Of a DNA stretch of 64,000 nucleotides, positions 45,057-52,730 are shown in pieces. How positions within the stretch are numbered: position 1 is the first letter of the stretch; the number at the start of each line of letters is the position of its first letter. A program made the position numbers and the translations under genes. Source of the stretch: an uncultured Robinsoniella sp. GTDB taxonomy: Bacteria > Bacillota > Clostridia > Lachnospirales > Lachnospiraceae. Where the stretch lies: the NCBI GenBank assembly GCA_900540475.1, contig UQGG01000002.1:62001-126000 (forward strand), read 5' to 3'. The notes under the pieces are model-generated. The model made no database searches and was not told the origin of the DNA. It saw only the letters and a program-made list of their open reading frames with translations.

Positions 45057-45555
45057 CCTTTCCTGTCTGATAAAGACTTTCCATTTTCTTTCTTGCAGAC
45101 ACCATTCTGCCTTTTACAGTGCTTTCATTTACTTGAAGCATCTGGGCAATTTCTCTTATCTTAAATCCCTCAACATAGTATAGAACGATTATGATACGAT
45201 ATTTTTCCTCCAGAAAATTCAGAAACTCCTGCCATTCCACATTGGAATATTCTTCGTCAAATGACAGCTCTTCCGGCAGATTTTCATCAGGTACAAACCG
45301 CATTTTCTGCTTGTAAATGGCATTACAGTTATTAATTAAAATTCGTATTAACCATGTCTTAAAATAATCATCTTTTTTCAAAGTATTTATTTTCTCCCAA
45401 CAGGTTAACGCTGTTTCCTGCATCGCATCCGCAGCATCCTCATCATTTTTTAATATAGCTTTGGCGACTTTATACATGCTCTTGGCATTTTCCCGCATAA
45501 GTTCTGCAAAAGCTTCCTGATCATGCTTTTTCGCTTTTCGTACTAAGATATTCAT
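45031..45555 (-). CDS. ECF-type RNA polymerase sigma factor
   Basis: 174 residues. Region 2 (~10-80: EAFAELMRENAKSMYKVAKA, DAADAMQETALTCW, FKTWLIRILINNC) and region 4 (~110-165: IIVLYYVEGFKIREIAQML, STVKGRMVSARKKM). Resembles SigV-like or RsiX-linked sigma factors of Firmicutes. Ribosome-binding site AGGAAA. First gene of a two-gene operon with its overlapping anti-sigma gene. Confidence 0.94.
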   Translation of the reverse strand: MNILVRKAKKHDQEAFAELMRENAKSMYKVAKAILKNDEDAADAMQETALTCWEKINTLKKDDYFKTWLIRILINNCNAIYKQKMRFVPDENLPEELSFDEEYSNVEWQEFLNFLEEKYRIIIVLYYVEGFKIREIAQMLQVNESTVKGRMVSARKKMESLYQTGKDGTQYEEV

Positions 45556-45676
45556 TATGTTTCCTTTCCATTGAGTCCGGACCTCTCTTGGTTCTTACAC
45601 TTATTAGATAAGCAGGATGGTAATTTGGTTTGATTTATTTTTAAAAAATATTCATTGACTTATTTTAAACGAAAAA

Positions 45677-45703
45677 AATCCTCCGGGAAACCCCCGGAAG
45701 ATT
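45677..45703 (-). terminator. Rho-independent terminator of the MarR operon
   Basis: AATCCTCCGGG (45677-45687) with CCCGGAAGATT (45693-45703), one mismatch, followed by TTTTT on the minus strand, directly after the DUF2316 gene. Confidence 0.88.
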
Positions 45704-45722
45704 TGGATACGTATTTATTTTA

Positions 45723-45995
45723 TTACCATGTTTTATCATACTGATACCAGATATTAGACTGTAAGACCGAATAGGGATATCCTTCAGTCCCCTGCTCTGC
45801 CAATTTGTCCACCATATAATCCCGCAGCTTCCATACGTCATATCCATTGGTTTTCCCAGTCACATTTAGCGCATGCTCTAACTGCTCTTTTGTAAACTCC
45901 AGATCGGACAGCATCTGTTCCTGACTCAATTCCAGCAAGTCTAAATTTTTATGCAGCTCTTTTGCCGTCACCTTTTTCTGCATGAAATTCAACAT
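45723..45995 (-). CDS. DUF2316 family protein
   Basis: 90 residues, helical and soluble, with LLELSQEQMLSDLEFTKEQL and a C-terminal VWKLRDYMVDKLAEQG pattern that fits DUF2316. This small family is often found beside MarR-type regulators or redox genes; role unknown. Ribosome-binding site GGGGG with ATG 45995. Last gene of the MarR-MATE-SDR operon, 15 bases after the SDR gene. Confidence 0.8.
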   Translation of the reverse strand: MLNFMQKKVTAKELHKNLDLLELSQEQMLSDLEFTKEQLEHALNVTGKTNGYDVWKLRDYMVDKLAEQGTEGYPYSVLQSNIWYQYDKTW

Positions 45996-46010
45996 ATGTC
46001 CGCCCCCTTT

Positions 46011-46904
46011 CTAAATGACTATTTCATCCATTGCTAAATTTGCAAATTCGATACTGCGTTTCCATAGCTCTTTTGCATTATCCATGTTATATGAAAGGGG
46101 CGAAGATTTACAGGTACTTGTACTTCTATCATAGTATTTCCCTGATACCGCCCTATATTCCGGTTCCGTCATCAAGTCTGACAATGCCCCTGCAGATTTA
46201 GCAAGAGAGCCGATTCTGTCCGATACAGATTTTAACATCGCCTCCGTAAATCTGGATTTATCCGGTGAAAAATTTGTCTCTGTCATAAGCCCGGGATTAA
46301 ATGCATTGATGATAACACCGGACTGCTGTTCCTGCAATCTGCGGGATAACTCATACACAAAATACAGATTACATAGCTTTGAATAGGAATACCGGATCAA
46401 CTGGCTGCTTAGTTCCTCACCCGGGCGTGCCAGTGCTTCCGTTCCCAGCCAGGTCAGTTCTCCTGTCGGCGGACAATGCATATCACTGCTGACTGCCAGG
46501 ATACGCCCATCCTCCCGCATCATGGGCAGCAGTAACATTGTCAGCAAAAAGTGCCCCAGGTGATTGGTTTCGAATATACAATCCAGCTCATCATCCGTTC
46601 TTCCAAAATGGTTGCCTGCAATTCCTGCATTACAGATCAGTCCATAAACCGGCGTCATCTTCATCTCTTTACATTTTTCCACAAACCGGCGTACCGATGA
46701 AAGTGATGCCAGGTCAAGGGGTATTACAAAAATATCGGTGTTTCCTGTCTTTGCAGTCAGTTCTTCTTTTGCCGCAATCCCCTTCCCGGAATCACGGCAT
46801 CCCAGAATGATCCGGTACTCCTGGCTTTTTCCTGCTATTAATTTTGCACAGGCATATCCAAGTCCCGAATTTCCTCCGGTAATAATAATTGTTTTTTTCA
46901 TCAT
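46011..46904 (-). CDS. Short-chain dehydrogenase/reductase
   Basis: 297 residues, single Rossmann domain. TGGNSGLG (~8-15) binds NAD(P), CNAGIAG (~90) stabilises the sheet, and YSYSK (~187) is the catalytic Tyr-Lys pair; a serine in VSSDMHC (~138) completes the triad. The pattern is close to the retinol dehydrogenase/protochlorophyllide reductase-like SDR group. Two bases after the MATE gene in an operon controlled by MarR; might detoxify a reactive carbonyl linked to the exported compound. Confidence 0.93.
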   Translation of the reverse strand: MMKKTIIITGGNSGLGYACAKLIAGKSQEYRIILGCRDSGKGIAAKEELTAKTGNTDIFVIPLDLASLSSVRRFVEKCKEMKMTPVYGLICNAGIAGNHFGRTDDELDCIFETNHLGHFLLTMLLLPMMREDGRILAVSSDMHCPPTGELTWLGTEALARPGEELSSQLIRYSYSKLCNLYFVYELSRRLQEQQSGVIINAFNPGLMTETNFSPDKSRFTEAMLKSVSDRIGSLAKSAGALSDLMTEPEYRAVSGKYYDRSTSTCKSSPLSYNMDNAKELWKRSIEFANLAMDEIVI

Positions 46905-46906
46905 CT

Positions 46907-48307
46907 TTACACTTCCTTTGCTATTTGCATGTTTTCTATCGTTTCCATACCCGTTTTAGGCATTTTTTTAAATTCCATAACCAGAAATGCCACTGCAATC
47001 AAAAACGCTGCAACGTCTGATATTGGCGTAGCGTAAATAATTCCATCAATGCCTAAAAAACGTGGCAGTATGATCAGTAATGGCAGTAAAAAAATTATCT
47101 GTTTCGTCAAAGACAGGACCGCTCCTTTTGCCGCTTTTCCAATAGAGGGAAAGAATGTGGTGCCCGCAATCTGTATCCCGTTGAGGAATACGAAAAACAT
47201 AAATATCCTCATAAACTTTGTTGCAAACTCAAAATATAATACATCCCCATTTCCAAAAAGCGATATAATCTGAACCGGAAAAAGTTCAAAGGCAGCAAAT
47301 GCAATTACAGACATCACAAACGTTGAACCCAGCAGAAGCTTCACCGTTTTCCTTACCCGGTCATACTGACCTGCACCATAGTTAAAACTGCAGATCGGCT
47401 GGGAACCTTGAACCACTCCAAGTACAACCGACGTGAAAATAACATTTATCTTAGAGACGATTCCCGCAACAGCGATGGGAATATCATTTCCATAGATGGA
47501 GGCTGTACCATATGTATTTAACAGGTTATTGGTCGTTATCTGTACAATCATGGTGGAAAACTGGAAAATGAATGAGGACAGCCCCAATGCCACAATCACC
47601 CTGATTGCATGAATCTTCGGTACAAAATCTTTTAATTTGAATTTTACATTTTTAAACTTTGGAAAATAGAGCGCCAATAACAGAGCTGATATTACCTGGC
47701 TGATCACAGTTGCCCAGGCTGCCCCGGCAATTCCCATGCCAAATTGAAAAATGAACAACGGGTCGAGAATGGTATTTAATACAGCTCCGGCAATCAGTGC
47801 AATCATGGAATAGGCGGAACTGCCATCTGCCCTGACTAAAGGATTTATTCCTGTAGAAAACAACAGAAAAGGTATTCCAAATGAAGTAATGCCTGTATAT
47901 TCCATTGCTAAATCCAGGATCTGGTCTGTGGCACCAAAAGCAACCATCATAGGTTTTAAAAATAGTCGGATGACAATGCAGAGCACAACTCCGCAGATCA
48001 ACAGCATTCCGGCAGCCGTACCCGCAACATGCCTGGCTTTATCCGGATTTTTCCGGCCCAGCTCCAGATTAAAGCTGGCTGCAGATCCCAGTCCTGTCAT
48101 CAGACCAATCGCCAGACAAATCGTTGTGATAGGAAATGCAATATTGGTCGCTGCATTTCCAAGGTATCCCACGCCCTGTCCAATAAAAATCTGATCCACA
48201 ATATTGTATAATGCATTTACAAGATTGGCTATTACCGCAGGAATAGCCAGTGATAATAAAAGTCTGGGAATCGATCTGGTTCCCATCGGATTTTCCGTTA
48301 CTTCCAT
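46907..48307 (-). CDS. MATE family multidrug efflux transporter (MepA-like)
   Basis: 466 residues, twelve membrane helices in two MatE halves. ALYNIVDQIFIGQGVGYLG and the proline-rich first helix are typical of MepA-like drug/sodium antiporters. It overlaps the MarR gene by ten bases and so is co-translated. Exports cationic drugs or dyes at the cost of an ion gradient; induction probably by ligands of MarR. Confidence 0.94.
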   Translation of the reverse strand: MEVTENPMGTRSIPRLLLSLAIPAVIANLVNALYNIVDQIFIGQGVGYLGNAATNIAFPITTICLAIGLMTGLGSAASFNLELGRKNPDKARHVAGTAAGMLLICGVVLCIVIRLFLKPMMVAFGATDQILDLAMEYTGITSFGIPFLLFSTGINPLVRADGSSAYSMIALIAGAVLNTILDPLFIFQFGMGIAGAAWATVISQVISALLLALYFPKFKNVKFKLKDFVPKIHAIRVIVALGLSSFIFQFSTMIVQITTNNLLNTYGTASIYGNDIPIAVAGIVSKINVIFTSVVLGVVQGSQPICSFNYGAGQYDRVRKTVKLLLGSTFVMSVIAFAAFELFPVQIISLFGNGDVLYFEFATKFMRIFMFFVFLNGIQIAGTTFFPSIGKAAKGAVLSLTKQIIFLLPLLIILPRFLGIDGIIYATPISDVAAFLIAVAFLVMEFKKMPKTGMETIENMQIAKEV

Positions 48308-48738
48308 AACCCGTCAATTCTCCTTTTTTCTAACATTTTATTCAGAAGTGAAATTAATTGTATCTGTTCTTCCTCCTCCAGATTCGCCGTCAGAGTCGCC
48401 TCAAGCTTATCTCCAATCTGCAGCAGTTCTTCTTTCATTCCATACGCTTTTTCAGTCAGCCCGATCACCTTGCTTCTGCCATCCTGGGGATTCACTACTC
48501 GCTCCACCATGTTCTTTTTCTCCAGATTCTGCAAGATTCCTGTAACGGTGGGGTTCGTCATGGCAAAATATTTTTCGATGTCAATCTGGCGTACCGTCAG
48601 CGGAGTCTCTTTATATAAAAGCTTGAGGGTCTTAAATTGAGTATGTGTCAAATCGTATGGCGAAAGGATCTGGTTTGAAATTTTATCGAATTCCAGGTTT
48701 GCCATTTTAATCAGAATTGCTATTTTATCATTTTTCAT
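48298..48738 (-). CDS. MarR family transcriptional regulator
   Basis: 146 residues with a MarR winged helix (LTVRQIDIEKYFAMTNPTVT, LEKKNMVERVVNPQDGRSKV). Start ATG 48738 with AGAGGAG; a longer frame to 48783 would start inside the operator-promoter. Heads the operon with MATE, SDR and DUF2316. A near-perfect operator overlaps its promoter (48759-48802), so autorepression is expected. Confidence 0.94.
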   Translation of the reverse strand: MKNDKIAILIKMANLEFDKISNQILSPYDLTHTQFKTLKLLYKETPLTVRQIDIEKYFAMTNPTVTGILQNLEKKNMVERVVNPQDGRSKVIGLTEKAYGMKEELLQIGDKLEATLTANLEEEEQIQLISLLNKMLEKRRIDGLWK

Positions 48739-48758
48739 TGGTTCTCCTCTTTCATATA

Positions 48759-48794
48759 CATAGGTTCCTATGCAATATATCATAGGAACCTATG
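48759..48794 (-). promoter_or_regulatory. MarR operator: two 14-bp palindromes in inverted arrangement
   Basis: CATAGGTTCCTATG (48759-48772) and CATAGGAACCTATG (48781-48794) are exact reverse complements of each other, and each is itself a near-palindrome, with an 8-bp spacer. The second lies between the -35 and -10 of the MarR promoter, the first over the transcription start. Confidence 0.82.
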
Positions 48795-48802
48795 TATGTC
48801 AA
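48774..48802 (-). promoter_or_regulatory. Sigma-A promoter of the MarR operon
   Basis: Minus strand: perfect -35 TTGACA (48797-48802), 17-bp spacer, -10 TATATT (48774-48779). It is interleaved with the two operator palindromes. Confidence 0.85.
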
Positions 48803-48868
48803 GTTTTATTTTTATCGCAAGCTTTTTCATATCTCCATATATGTACGCTGTATTTCTACATAAAAAAA

Positions 48869-48902
48869 GACACTTTGCAGGAATGATTCCCTGCAAAATG
48901 TC
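48869..48902 (-). terminator. Rho-independent terminator of the RsgA-GNAT operon
   Basis: Thirteen-base arms GACACTTTGCAGG (48869-48881) and CCTGCAAAATGTC (48890-48902), one mismatch, then TTTTTTT on the minus strand, 30 bases after the GNAT stop. Confidence 0.88.
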
Positions 48903-48933
48903 CGTCCGGCAGCTGCGCACTGCCTATTTTTAT

Positions 48934-49896
48934 TTAGGTATTTTTATAATCAGCCAGTCGTTCGTCAACTCTCCTCGCATAGCTGTAGGTGTAATTTTGA
49001 AAATACTTATTCCAGAATCTTAATGCAGTAGGATTCAATGTTTCACAATCTACACCAAGATATGCCTTACCTTCACTTTCACATACCTGGCATAGATATT
49101 CCAATAATTGTTGTGCCACTCCACTCTGCCTGTAATCTTCTTCCACATAGGCTCCGCATACATTGTATATGGAAGAGTGCTCTGAGACAAATGTTTCACC
49201 CTCTTCATCTAATGCCATATATCCAAGAATCTTCCCATCTTTCTCAGCAACAAAAATTCTTGCCTGGTCTTCATAAAGCCATTCGGAATTATCATCCCTG
49301 CATACCAGAAAAAAGGCTGGTGCTTTTCGAAGATGTTTTATCAAATTCTTCTTCAGGGGCGCTGCTAATCCTTTGTCTTTGCCTGTAAGCTCCCTAAACG
49401 TTATCTCCGTATCGAATCTGTCTACAATCTTTCTGTCAGACAGCCGCAAAATTCCATCTGCGCATCTTATACCAAACCCATTTAAAATAAAACTTCTGCC
49501 AACTTCATCATCATGTGCATATCGGCTCAGTGCAAATCCAAAGATTCCATTGCGGACGATTTCTTCTGCTGATTCTGCAAATAAAAGAGACGCAAGCTTC
49601 CCTCTGTCCGGTCCTGAAAAAGCACTTCCCCCAATTGGTGAAAATACACCTCTGACATTTCCAAATGCTCCTTCTATCGGACCGGCAAACGCCAGATATC
49701 CTACTACCCGATTATTAAAAATAGCAATTTTTCCAAGCCTATTTCGAAATAAGGTTTCTATAGTATCACTTATTTTATCCCGAACATCAGTCTGGATTAG
49801 TGCTTTACATTTCCGAGCTTCCTGCTCATACTCATTTACAGCAAGCGTAATTGCTTCTTTTAAATATTTATCATCTAAATCTTTCAGATCTATCAC
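48934..49896 (-). CDS. Double GNAT-family N-acetyltransferase
   Basis: About 320 residues with two GNAT-like halves. The N-terminal half (~20-180) is divergent; the C-terminal half has the acetyl-CoA-binding GAYVEEDYRQSGVAQQLLEY (~250) and the NPTALRFWNKY end. Acceptor unknown. The GTG at 49896 is preferred because of the purine-rich AAGGGGGAGG just ahead; a GTG at 49926 is also possible. It overlaps the RsgA gene by 26 bases, so both are made from the same leader-controlled transcript. Confidence 0.85.
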   Translation of the reverse strand: MIDLKDLDDKYLKEAITLAVNEYEQEARKCKALIQTDVRDKISDTIETLFRNRLGKIAIFNNRVVGYLAFAGPIEGAFGNVRGVFSPIGGSAFSGPDRGKLASLLFAESAEEIVRNGIFGFALSRYAHDDEVGRSFILNGFGIRCADGILRLSDRKIVDRFDTEITFRELTGKDKGLAAPLKKNLIKHLRKAPAFFLVCRDDNSEWLYEDQARIFVAEKDGKILGYMALDEEGETFVSEHSSIYNVCGAYVEEDYRQSGVAQQLLEYLCQVCESEGKAYLGVDCETLNPTALRFWNKYFQNYTYSYARRVDERLADYKNT

Positions 49897-50911
49897 ATTC
49901 CTCCCCCTTTCTACACTTAAATCCACTTAGATTACTTTTGGTTTTGCGGGATCTTTCGCCTCCGCTTTTAACTGTAGATAATTTATTTTCCTCATACAGG
50001 CTGCAATATAATTCCCATCTGGATTTTGACAGGGTTTGTTCCCGGATTGCTCCACGGATTGCACACCCCGGTTCCGTCATATGCCTGCAATCCGTAAAAC
50101 GGCACTGGCCAATCAGTTCGGCTATATCCGAAAATGTATTTTCCAGCCCCTCATCCACATCGCACATTCCCAGCTCTCTGATTCCCGGGGAGTCAATGAT
50201 CGTTACCCCAGACGGCAGGGTAAATAACTGCCTGTGGGTAGTGGTGTGGTGTCCTTTTGAATCAGATTCACGAATTTCACTAACCTTCATCAGATTTTTT
50301 CCTGATATTGCATTTACAATCGTTGATTTTCCAACACCGGAAGAACCTGCCAACACAATGGTACTGCCTTCTTTCAAGTATGGGAAAAGACTTTCCATCC
50401 CCTCTCCGGTCAATGCACTCACTAGGCATACATCTGCCTTTTCAGAGATACTGCTCACTTCTTCCATATACTTTTCTTTATCTTTGCAGAGATCCGCTTT
50501 TGATAAAATTACAACCGGCTTAGCACCTCCCTGCAGTGTTACGGTAATATACCTTGTAATACGATTGAGATTATAATCGTTATTTAACGAAACAACAATA
50601 AAAACATAATCAAAATTTGCAGCCAGCAACTGTTCTTTCATATTTTTTACAAAGCCTGCCGCGTGTCCTGCCTGATCCGGTCTTTTCAGTATACTTTTTC
50701 GTTCAAGCACTTCCCGGATAAACGAAACTCCGACTGGATTATAATCAAACATCACATAATCACCAATTACCGGCTGATCCATATCCGCTCTATAAAAGGC
50801 GCCTCTTAACTGTGCCTTTACAGCTCCACATTCAGACTCCAGAGTGTAAAGCTTACGCTGGACCTCACAAATACGGCCCATCCTCATATCCATCATTTTC
50901 TCTTTGTTCAA
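49871..50911 (-). CDS. rsgA: Ribosome small-subunit-dependent GTPase A (RsgA/YjeQ family)
   Basis: 346 residues. N-terminal OB-fold (~10-75), then the circularly permuted GTPase with motifs in the order SKAD (~137), GSSGVGKST (P-loop, ~190) and DSPGIRE (~240), followed by the zinc site C-x5-C-x-H-x5-C (QCRFTDCRHMTEPGCAIR). RsgA checks late 30S maturation. The TTG at 50911 is taken as start: GGAGGA is six bases ahead and ATG codons downstream lack a site. Unlike the usual chromosomal rsgA beside prkC and rpe, this copy is preceded by a leader peptide and terminator and is fused in overlap with a GNAT gene. It may therefore be a paralogue with a stress or antibiotic role (inference). Confidence 0.93.
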   Translation of the reverse strand: MNKEKMMDMRMGRICEVQRKLYTLESECGAVKAQLRGAFYRADMDQPVIGDYVMFDYNPVGVSFIREVLERKSILKRPDQAGHAAGFVKNMKEQLLAANFDYVFIVVSLNNDYNLNRITRYITVTLQGGAKPVVILSKADLCKDKEKYMEEVSSISEKADVCLVSALTGEGMESLFPYLKEGSTIVLAGSSGVGKSTIVNAISGKNLMKVSEIRESDSKGHHTTTHRQLFTLPSGVTIIDSPGIRELGMCDVDEGLENTFSDIAELIGQCRFTDCRHMTEPGCAIRGAIREQTLSKSRWELYCSLYEENKLSTVKSGGERSRKTKSNLSGFKCRKGEECDRSERFR

Positions 50912-50935
50912 ATTTTTTCCTCCAATTTTGGGTAC

Positions 50936-50962
50936 AAAAAAACTTGCCCATTGGCAAGTCTG
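50936..50962 (-). terminator. Attenuator terminator ahead of rsgA
   Basis: Perfect 7-bp stem ACTTGCC/GGCAAGT (50942-50948 and 50953-50959) and a T-run on the minus strand (50936-50941), 24 bases before the rsgA start. Its first arm overlaps CAGACTT (50956-50962), which can pair with GAGTCTG (51008-51014) between leader and terminator, giving a candidate antiterminator. Confidence 0.78.
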
Positions 50963-51032
50963 CTTTTATACAGTATTTACGAAAGGGTTACATGTACACA
51001 AAAGTCTCAGACTCTGCGCACTCAATATGAAA

Positions 51033-51065
51033 TTAATGTTTTATCACCATATCCTGTTTTTTCAT
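51033..51065 (-). CDS. Ten-residue leader peptide upstream of rsgA
   Basis: MKKQDMVIKH followed by TAA, with an AAAGGAG ribosome-binding site 11 bases ahead. It is too short for standard gene finding. Between it and rsgA lie an alternative pairing segment and a terminator hairpin. The layout is that of ribosome-stalling leaders of inducible antibiotic-resistance genes, where a stalled ribosome shifts RNA folding and lets polymerase through. The peptide sequence itself is not one I recognise. Confidence 0.6.
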   Translation of the reverse strand: MKKQDMVIKH

Positions 51066-51114
51066 ATTACATCCACTCCTTTCAAATTCAAAATTGGCTG
51101 TTTGTTGCTAATTA

Positions 51115-51143
51115 AGTTTAAGTCACAATGTCCATTTTGTCAA
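51115..51143 (-). promoter_or_regulatory. Promoter of the leader-rsgA-GNAT transcript
   Basis: Minus strand: perfect -35 TTGACA (51138-51143), 17-bp spacer, -10 TAAACT (51115-51120). Predicted start near 51108, about 43 bases before the leader ATG. Confidence 0.7.
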
Positions 51144-51221
51144 TAGTATTCCAAAAAATAAAAATCCACCAGTAAAAACTGTGATACCTGTAACAACCCG
51201 AATTGCATTATCTACAATCAT
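51123..51221 (-). pseudogene. Short hydrophobic frame, possibly a DUF2892-like remnant
   Basis: Thirty-two codons starting MIVDNAIRVVTGITVF and then a hydrophobic stretch ending TKWTL. The start resembles YgaP/DUF2892 membrane proteins but it is only half that length, has a weak ribosome-binding site and its 3' end is the rsgA promoter. Either a decayed gene or chance. Confidence 0.3.
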
Positions 51222-51247
51222 ACCACTATTTCCATAAAATTCGTCTC

Positions 51248-51276
51248 TTTACAATTCCGTATTCTAGTGTTATATT
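51248..51276 (+). promoter_or_regulatory. Promoter of the antitoxin RNA candidate
   Basis: -35 TTTACA (51248-51253), 17-bp spacer, -10 TATATT (51271-51276) on the plus strand. It points at the toxin gene from the opposite side. Confidence 0.6.
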
Positions 51277-51282
51277 ATTATT

Positions 51283-51390
51283 AGAAAAGGAACAATCGCC
51301 CACAAGGTGGTTGACCGGTTTTTGAAATAGCAAAGCCACCCGAACGGTCAAGTATCAGGGTGGTTTTGCTATGTATGGTTACTTACAAAA
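51283..51390 (+). ncRNA. Candidate antitoxin RNA of a type I toxin-antitoxin pair
   Basis: The plus strand holds AATCGCCCACAAGGTGGTTG and TTGACCGG followed by an AGCAAAGCCACCC hairpin. This signature is what I remember flanking putative holin-like toxins (Hol_Tox) in Firmicutes, where the 3' region is shared by convergent toxin mRNA and antitoxin RNA. TTGACCG (51311-51317) can pair with CGGTCAA (51345-51351), and AGCAAAGCCACCC (51329-51341) with 51358-51370, in interleaved order, so a pseudoknot or a switch is possible. The 3' end is estimated. Confidence 0.5.
51329..51370 (-). terminator. Terminator hairpin of the holin-like toxin mRNA
   Basis: Thirteen-base arms AGCAAAGCCACCC and GGGTGGTTTTGCT (one G-T pair) with a 16-base loop; a modest T-rich tract follows on the minus strand. 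Lies nine bases after the toxin stop codon. Confidence 0.65.
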
Positions 51391-51438
51391 CGTAAAAACG
51401 AATGTAAGTAATGCCAAAAGGAATAGACCAAAAGTCAT
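51379..51438 (-). CDS. Putative holin-like toxin peptide (type I toxin, 19 residues)
   Basis: ATG at 51438, AAGGA five bases ahead, then MTFGLFLLALLTFVFTFCK and TAA. The peptide is a single hydrophobic helix with a short polar end, like the core of Hol_Tox (TxpA/Fst-like) toxins, which damage the membrane when made in excess. A TATAAT (51461-51466, minus strand) lies just upstream. It is too short for usual annotation. The convergent RNA at 51283-51390 overlaps its mRNA end. Confidence 0.55.
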   Translation of the reverse strand: MTFGLFLLALLTFVFTFCK

Positions 51439-51480
51439 TATATCCTTAAAATCAAAATGAATTATAACTCTTCGACATAT

Positions 51481-51513
51481 AAAAAACCCTTGAAAACATC
51501 GCATTTTCAAGGG
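51481..51513 (-). terminator. Rho-independent terminator of rplM-rpsI
   Basis: Perfect 10-bp stem CCCTTGAAAA (51487-51496) with TTTTCAAGGG (51504-51513), then TTTTTT on the minus strand. Confidence 0.92.
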
Positions 51514-51542
51514 TTTTGCTAATTCTCTTATTAAATTTCTTA

Positions 51543-51935
51543 TTATCTCTTGGAGAACTGAGGAGCACGACGAGCTGCTTTGAGTCCGTATTTCTTTCTT
51601 TCTTTTGCTCTTGGATCTCTTGTTAAGAATCCTGCTTTTTTCAGAACTGGTCTGAAATCGCTGTCTACCTGAAGTAATGCTCTGGAGATACCATGTCTGA
51701 TAGCACCAGCCTGTCCTGTTGTTCCACCACCATGTACGTTTACTAAAACGTCATATTTGTCATTAGTCTCTGTTGCTACTAATGGCTGACGAACGATAAC
51801 TTTTAAAGTTTCAAGACCTAAATAGTTGTCGATATCTCTTTTATTAATGGTAACTTTACCTGTACCAGGTACTAAATATACTCTTGCGATAGATTTTTTT
51901 CTTCTGCCTGTTCCGTAGAATTTTGCGTTAGCCAA
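51543..51935 (-). CDS. rpsI: 30S ribosomal protein uS9
   Basis: 130 residues, full length. FYGTGRRKKSIARVYLVPG at the start and the strongly basic C-terminus RRAPQFSKR, whose last residues contact P-site tRNA, are diagnostic. Follows rplM by 17 bases in the universal L13-S9 pair. Ends at a strong terminator. Confidence 0.98.
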   Translation of the reverse strand: MANAKFYGTGRRKKSIARVYLVPGTGKVTINKRDIDNYLGLETLKVIVRQPLVATETNDKYDVLVNVHGGGTTGQAGAIRHGISRALLQVDSDFRPVLKKAGFLTRDPRAKERKKYGLKAARRAPQFSKR

Positions 51936-51952
51936 TGTTTTTTACCTCCTTC

Positions 51953-52381
51953 TTAAAATGTTAATACTTCTGGTTTCTGAGCTGCATGATTGTGCTCTGC
52001 ACCAGTGTACACGTGAAGTTTTGTCATCATGGATCTTCCTAAAGGTCCTTTTGGAAGCATGCCTTTAACTGCAAGCTCGATAACTCTTTCCGGCTTCTTG
52101 TTTAACATTTCTCTTAAGGTAGTCTCTTTCATTCCACCAACGTAGTCTGAATGATGATAATAAATCTTCTGATCTAATTTTTTACCTGTTACCTGAATTT
52201 TTTCTGCATTTGTGATGATTACATAATCACCTGTATCGATGTGAGGAGTAAAGATCGGTTTGTTCTTTCCTCTTAATATTTTAGCTACTTCTGATGCTAA
52301 ACGACCTAATGTATATCCTGTAGCGTCAACTACGTACCATTTTCTTTCAATTGTTGCTGGACTCGCCATAAAACTCTTCAT
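51953..52381 (-). CDS. rplM: 50S ribosomal protein uL13
   Basis: 142 residues, full length. ERKWYVVDATGYTLGRLASE and KGMLPKGPLGRSMM are diagnostic. Ribosome-binding site AGGAGG. First gene of the L13-S9 operon, behind a consensus promoter and an ~88-base leader. Confidence 0.98.
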   Translation of the reverse strand: MKSFMASPATIERKWYVVDATGYTLGRLASEVAKILRGKNKPIFTPHIDTGDYVIITNAEKIQVTGKKLDQKIYYHHSDYVGGMKETTLREMLNKKPERVIELAVKGMLPKGPLGRSMMTKLHVYTGAEHNHAAQKPEVLTF

Positions 52382-52469
52382 TGGTTTACCTCCTTGGATA
52401 ATTAACTGTTTCTATAGTAAAACGTCTCACCGGGGCTTTGGTTTTTAACGTCTACGTACTACGTCACAT
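52382..52469 (-). promoter_or_regulatory. Leader of the rplM-rpsI operon, possible L13 autoregulatory element
   Basis: About 88 bases between the predicted transcription start and rplM. It contains GACGTTAAAAACCAAAGCC and a second GAGACGTT, and can fold. Firmicutes rplM leaders are often bound by L13 itself (Rfam L13 leader); a match here is by position and partial resemblance only. Confidence 0.4.
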
Positions 52470-52475
52470 TGAGAT

Positions 52476-52504
52476 ATTATATTACACATCACCGTGTGTG
52501 TCAA
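52476..52504 (-). promoter_or_regulatory. Consensus sigma-A promoter of rplM-rpsI
   Basis: Minus strand: TTGACA (52499-52504), 17-bp spacer, TATAAT (52476-52481). Both boxes match the consensus fully, fitting a ribosomal protein operon. Confidence 0.93.
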
Positions 52505-52730
52505 TAACTTTTTCACACATTTTTCCACAATTTTTCGAATTTTTATTTTCCAGACTGATCACTTCCTGCATAAAATTCAAACAAAGAAATCATATCGTTA
52601 TCAATGCAGCCAGAAAACCGTAAAAAATTTATACTTTCTAAAATTTTTACCAAAAAGCTATATTGTTAACCACTAAAATCCAACAAAATATGCTAGACTT
52701 CTATTATAAAGCTTATTGAAGGAGAACACA

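Noticed and set aside
51371..51460. 29-codon plus-strand frame starting MYGYLQNVKTN
   Set aside because: No ribosome-binding site, and it lies antisense to the toxin peptide; better read as part of the antitoxin RNA region.
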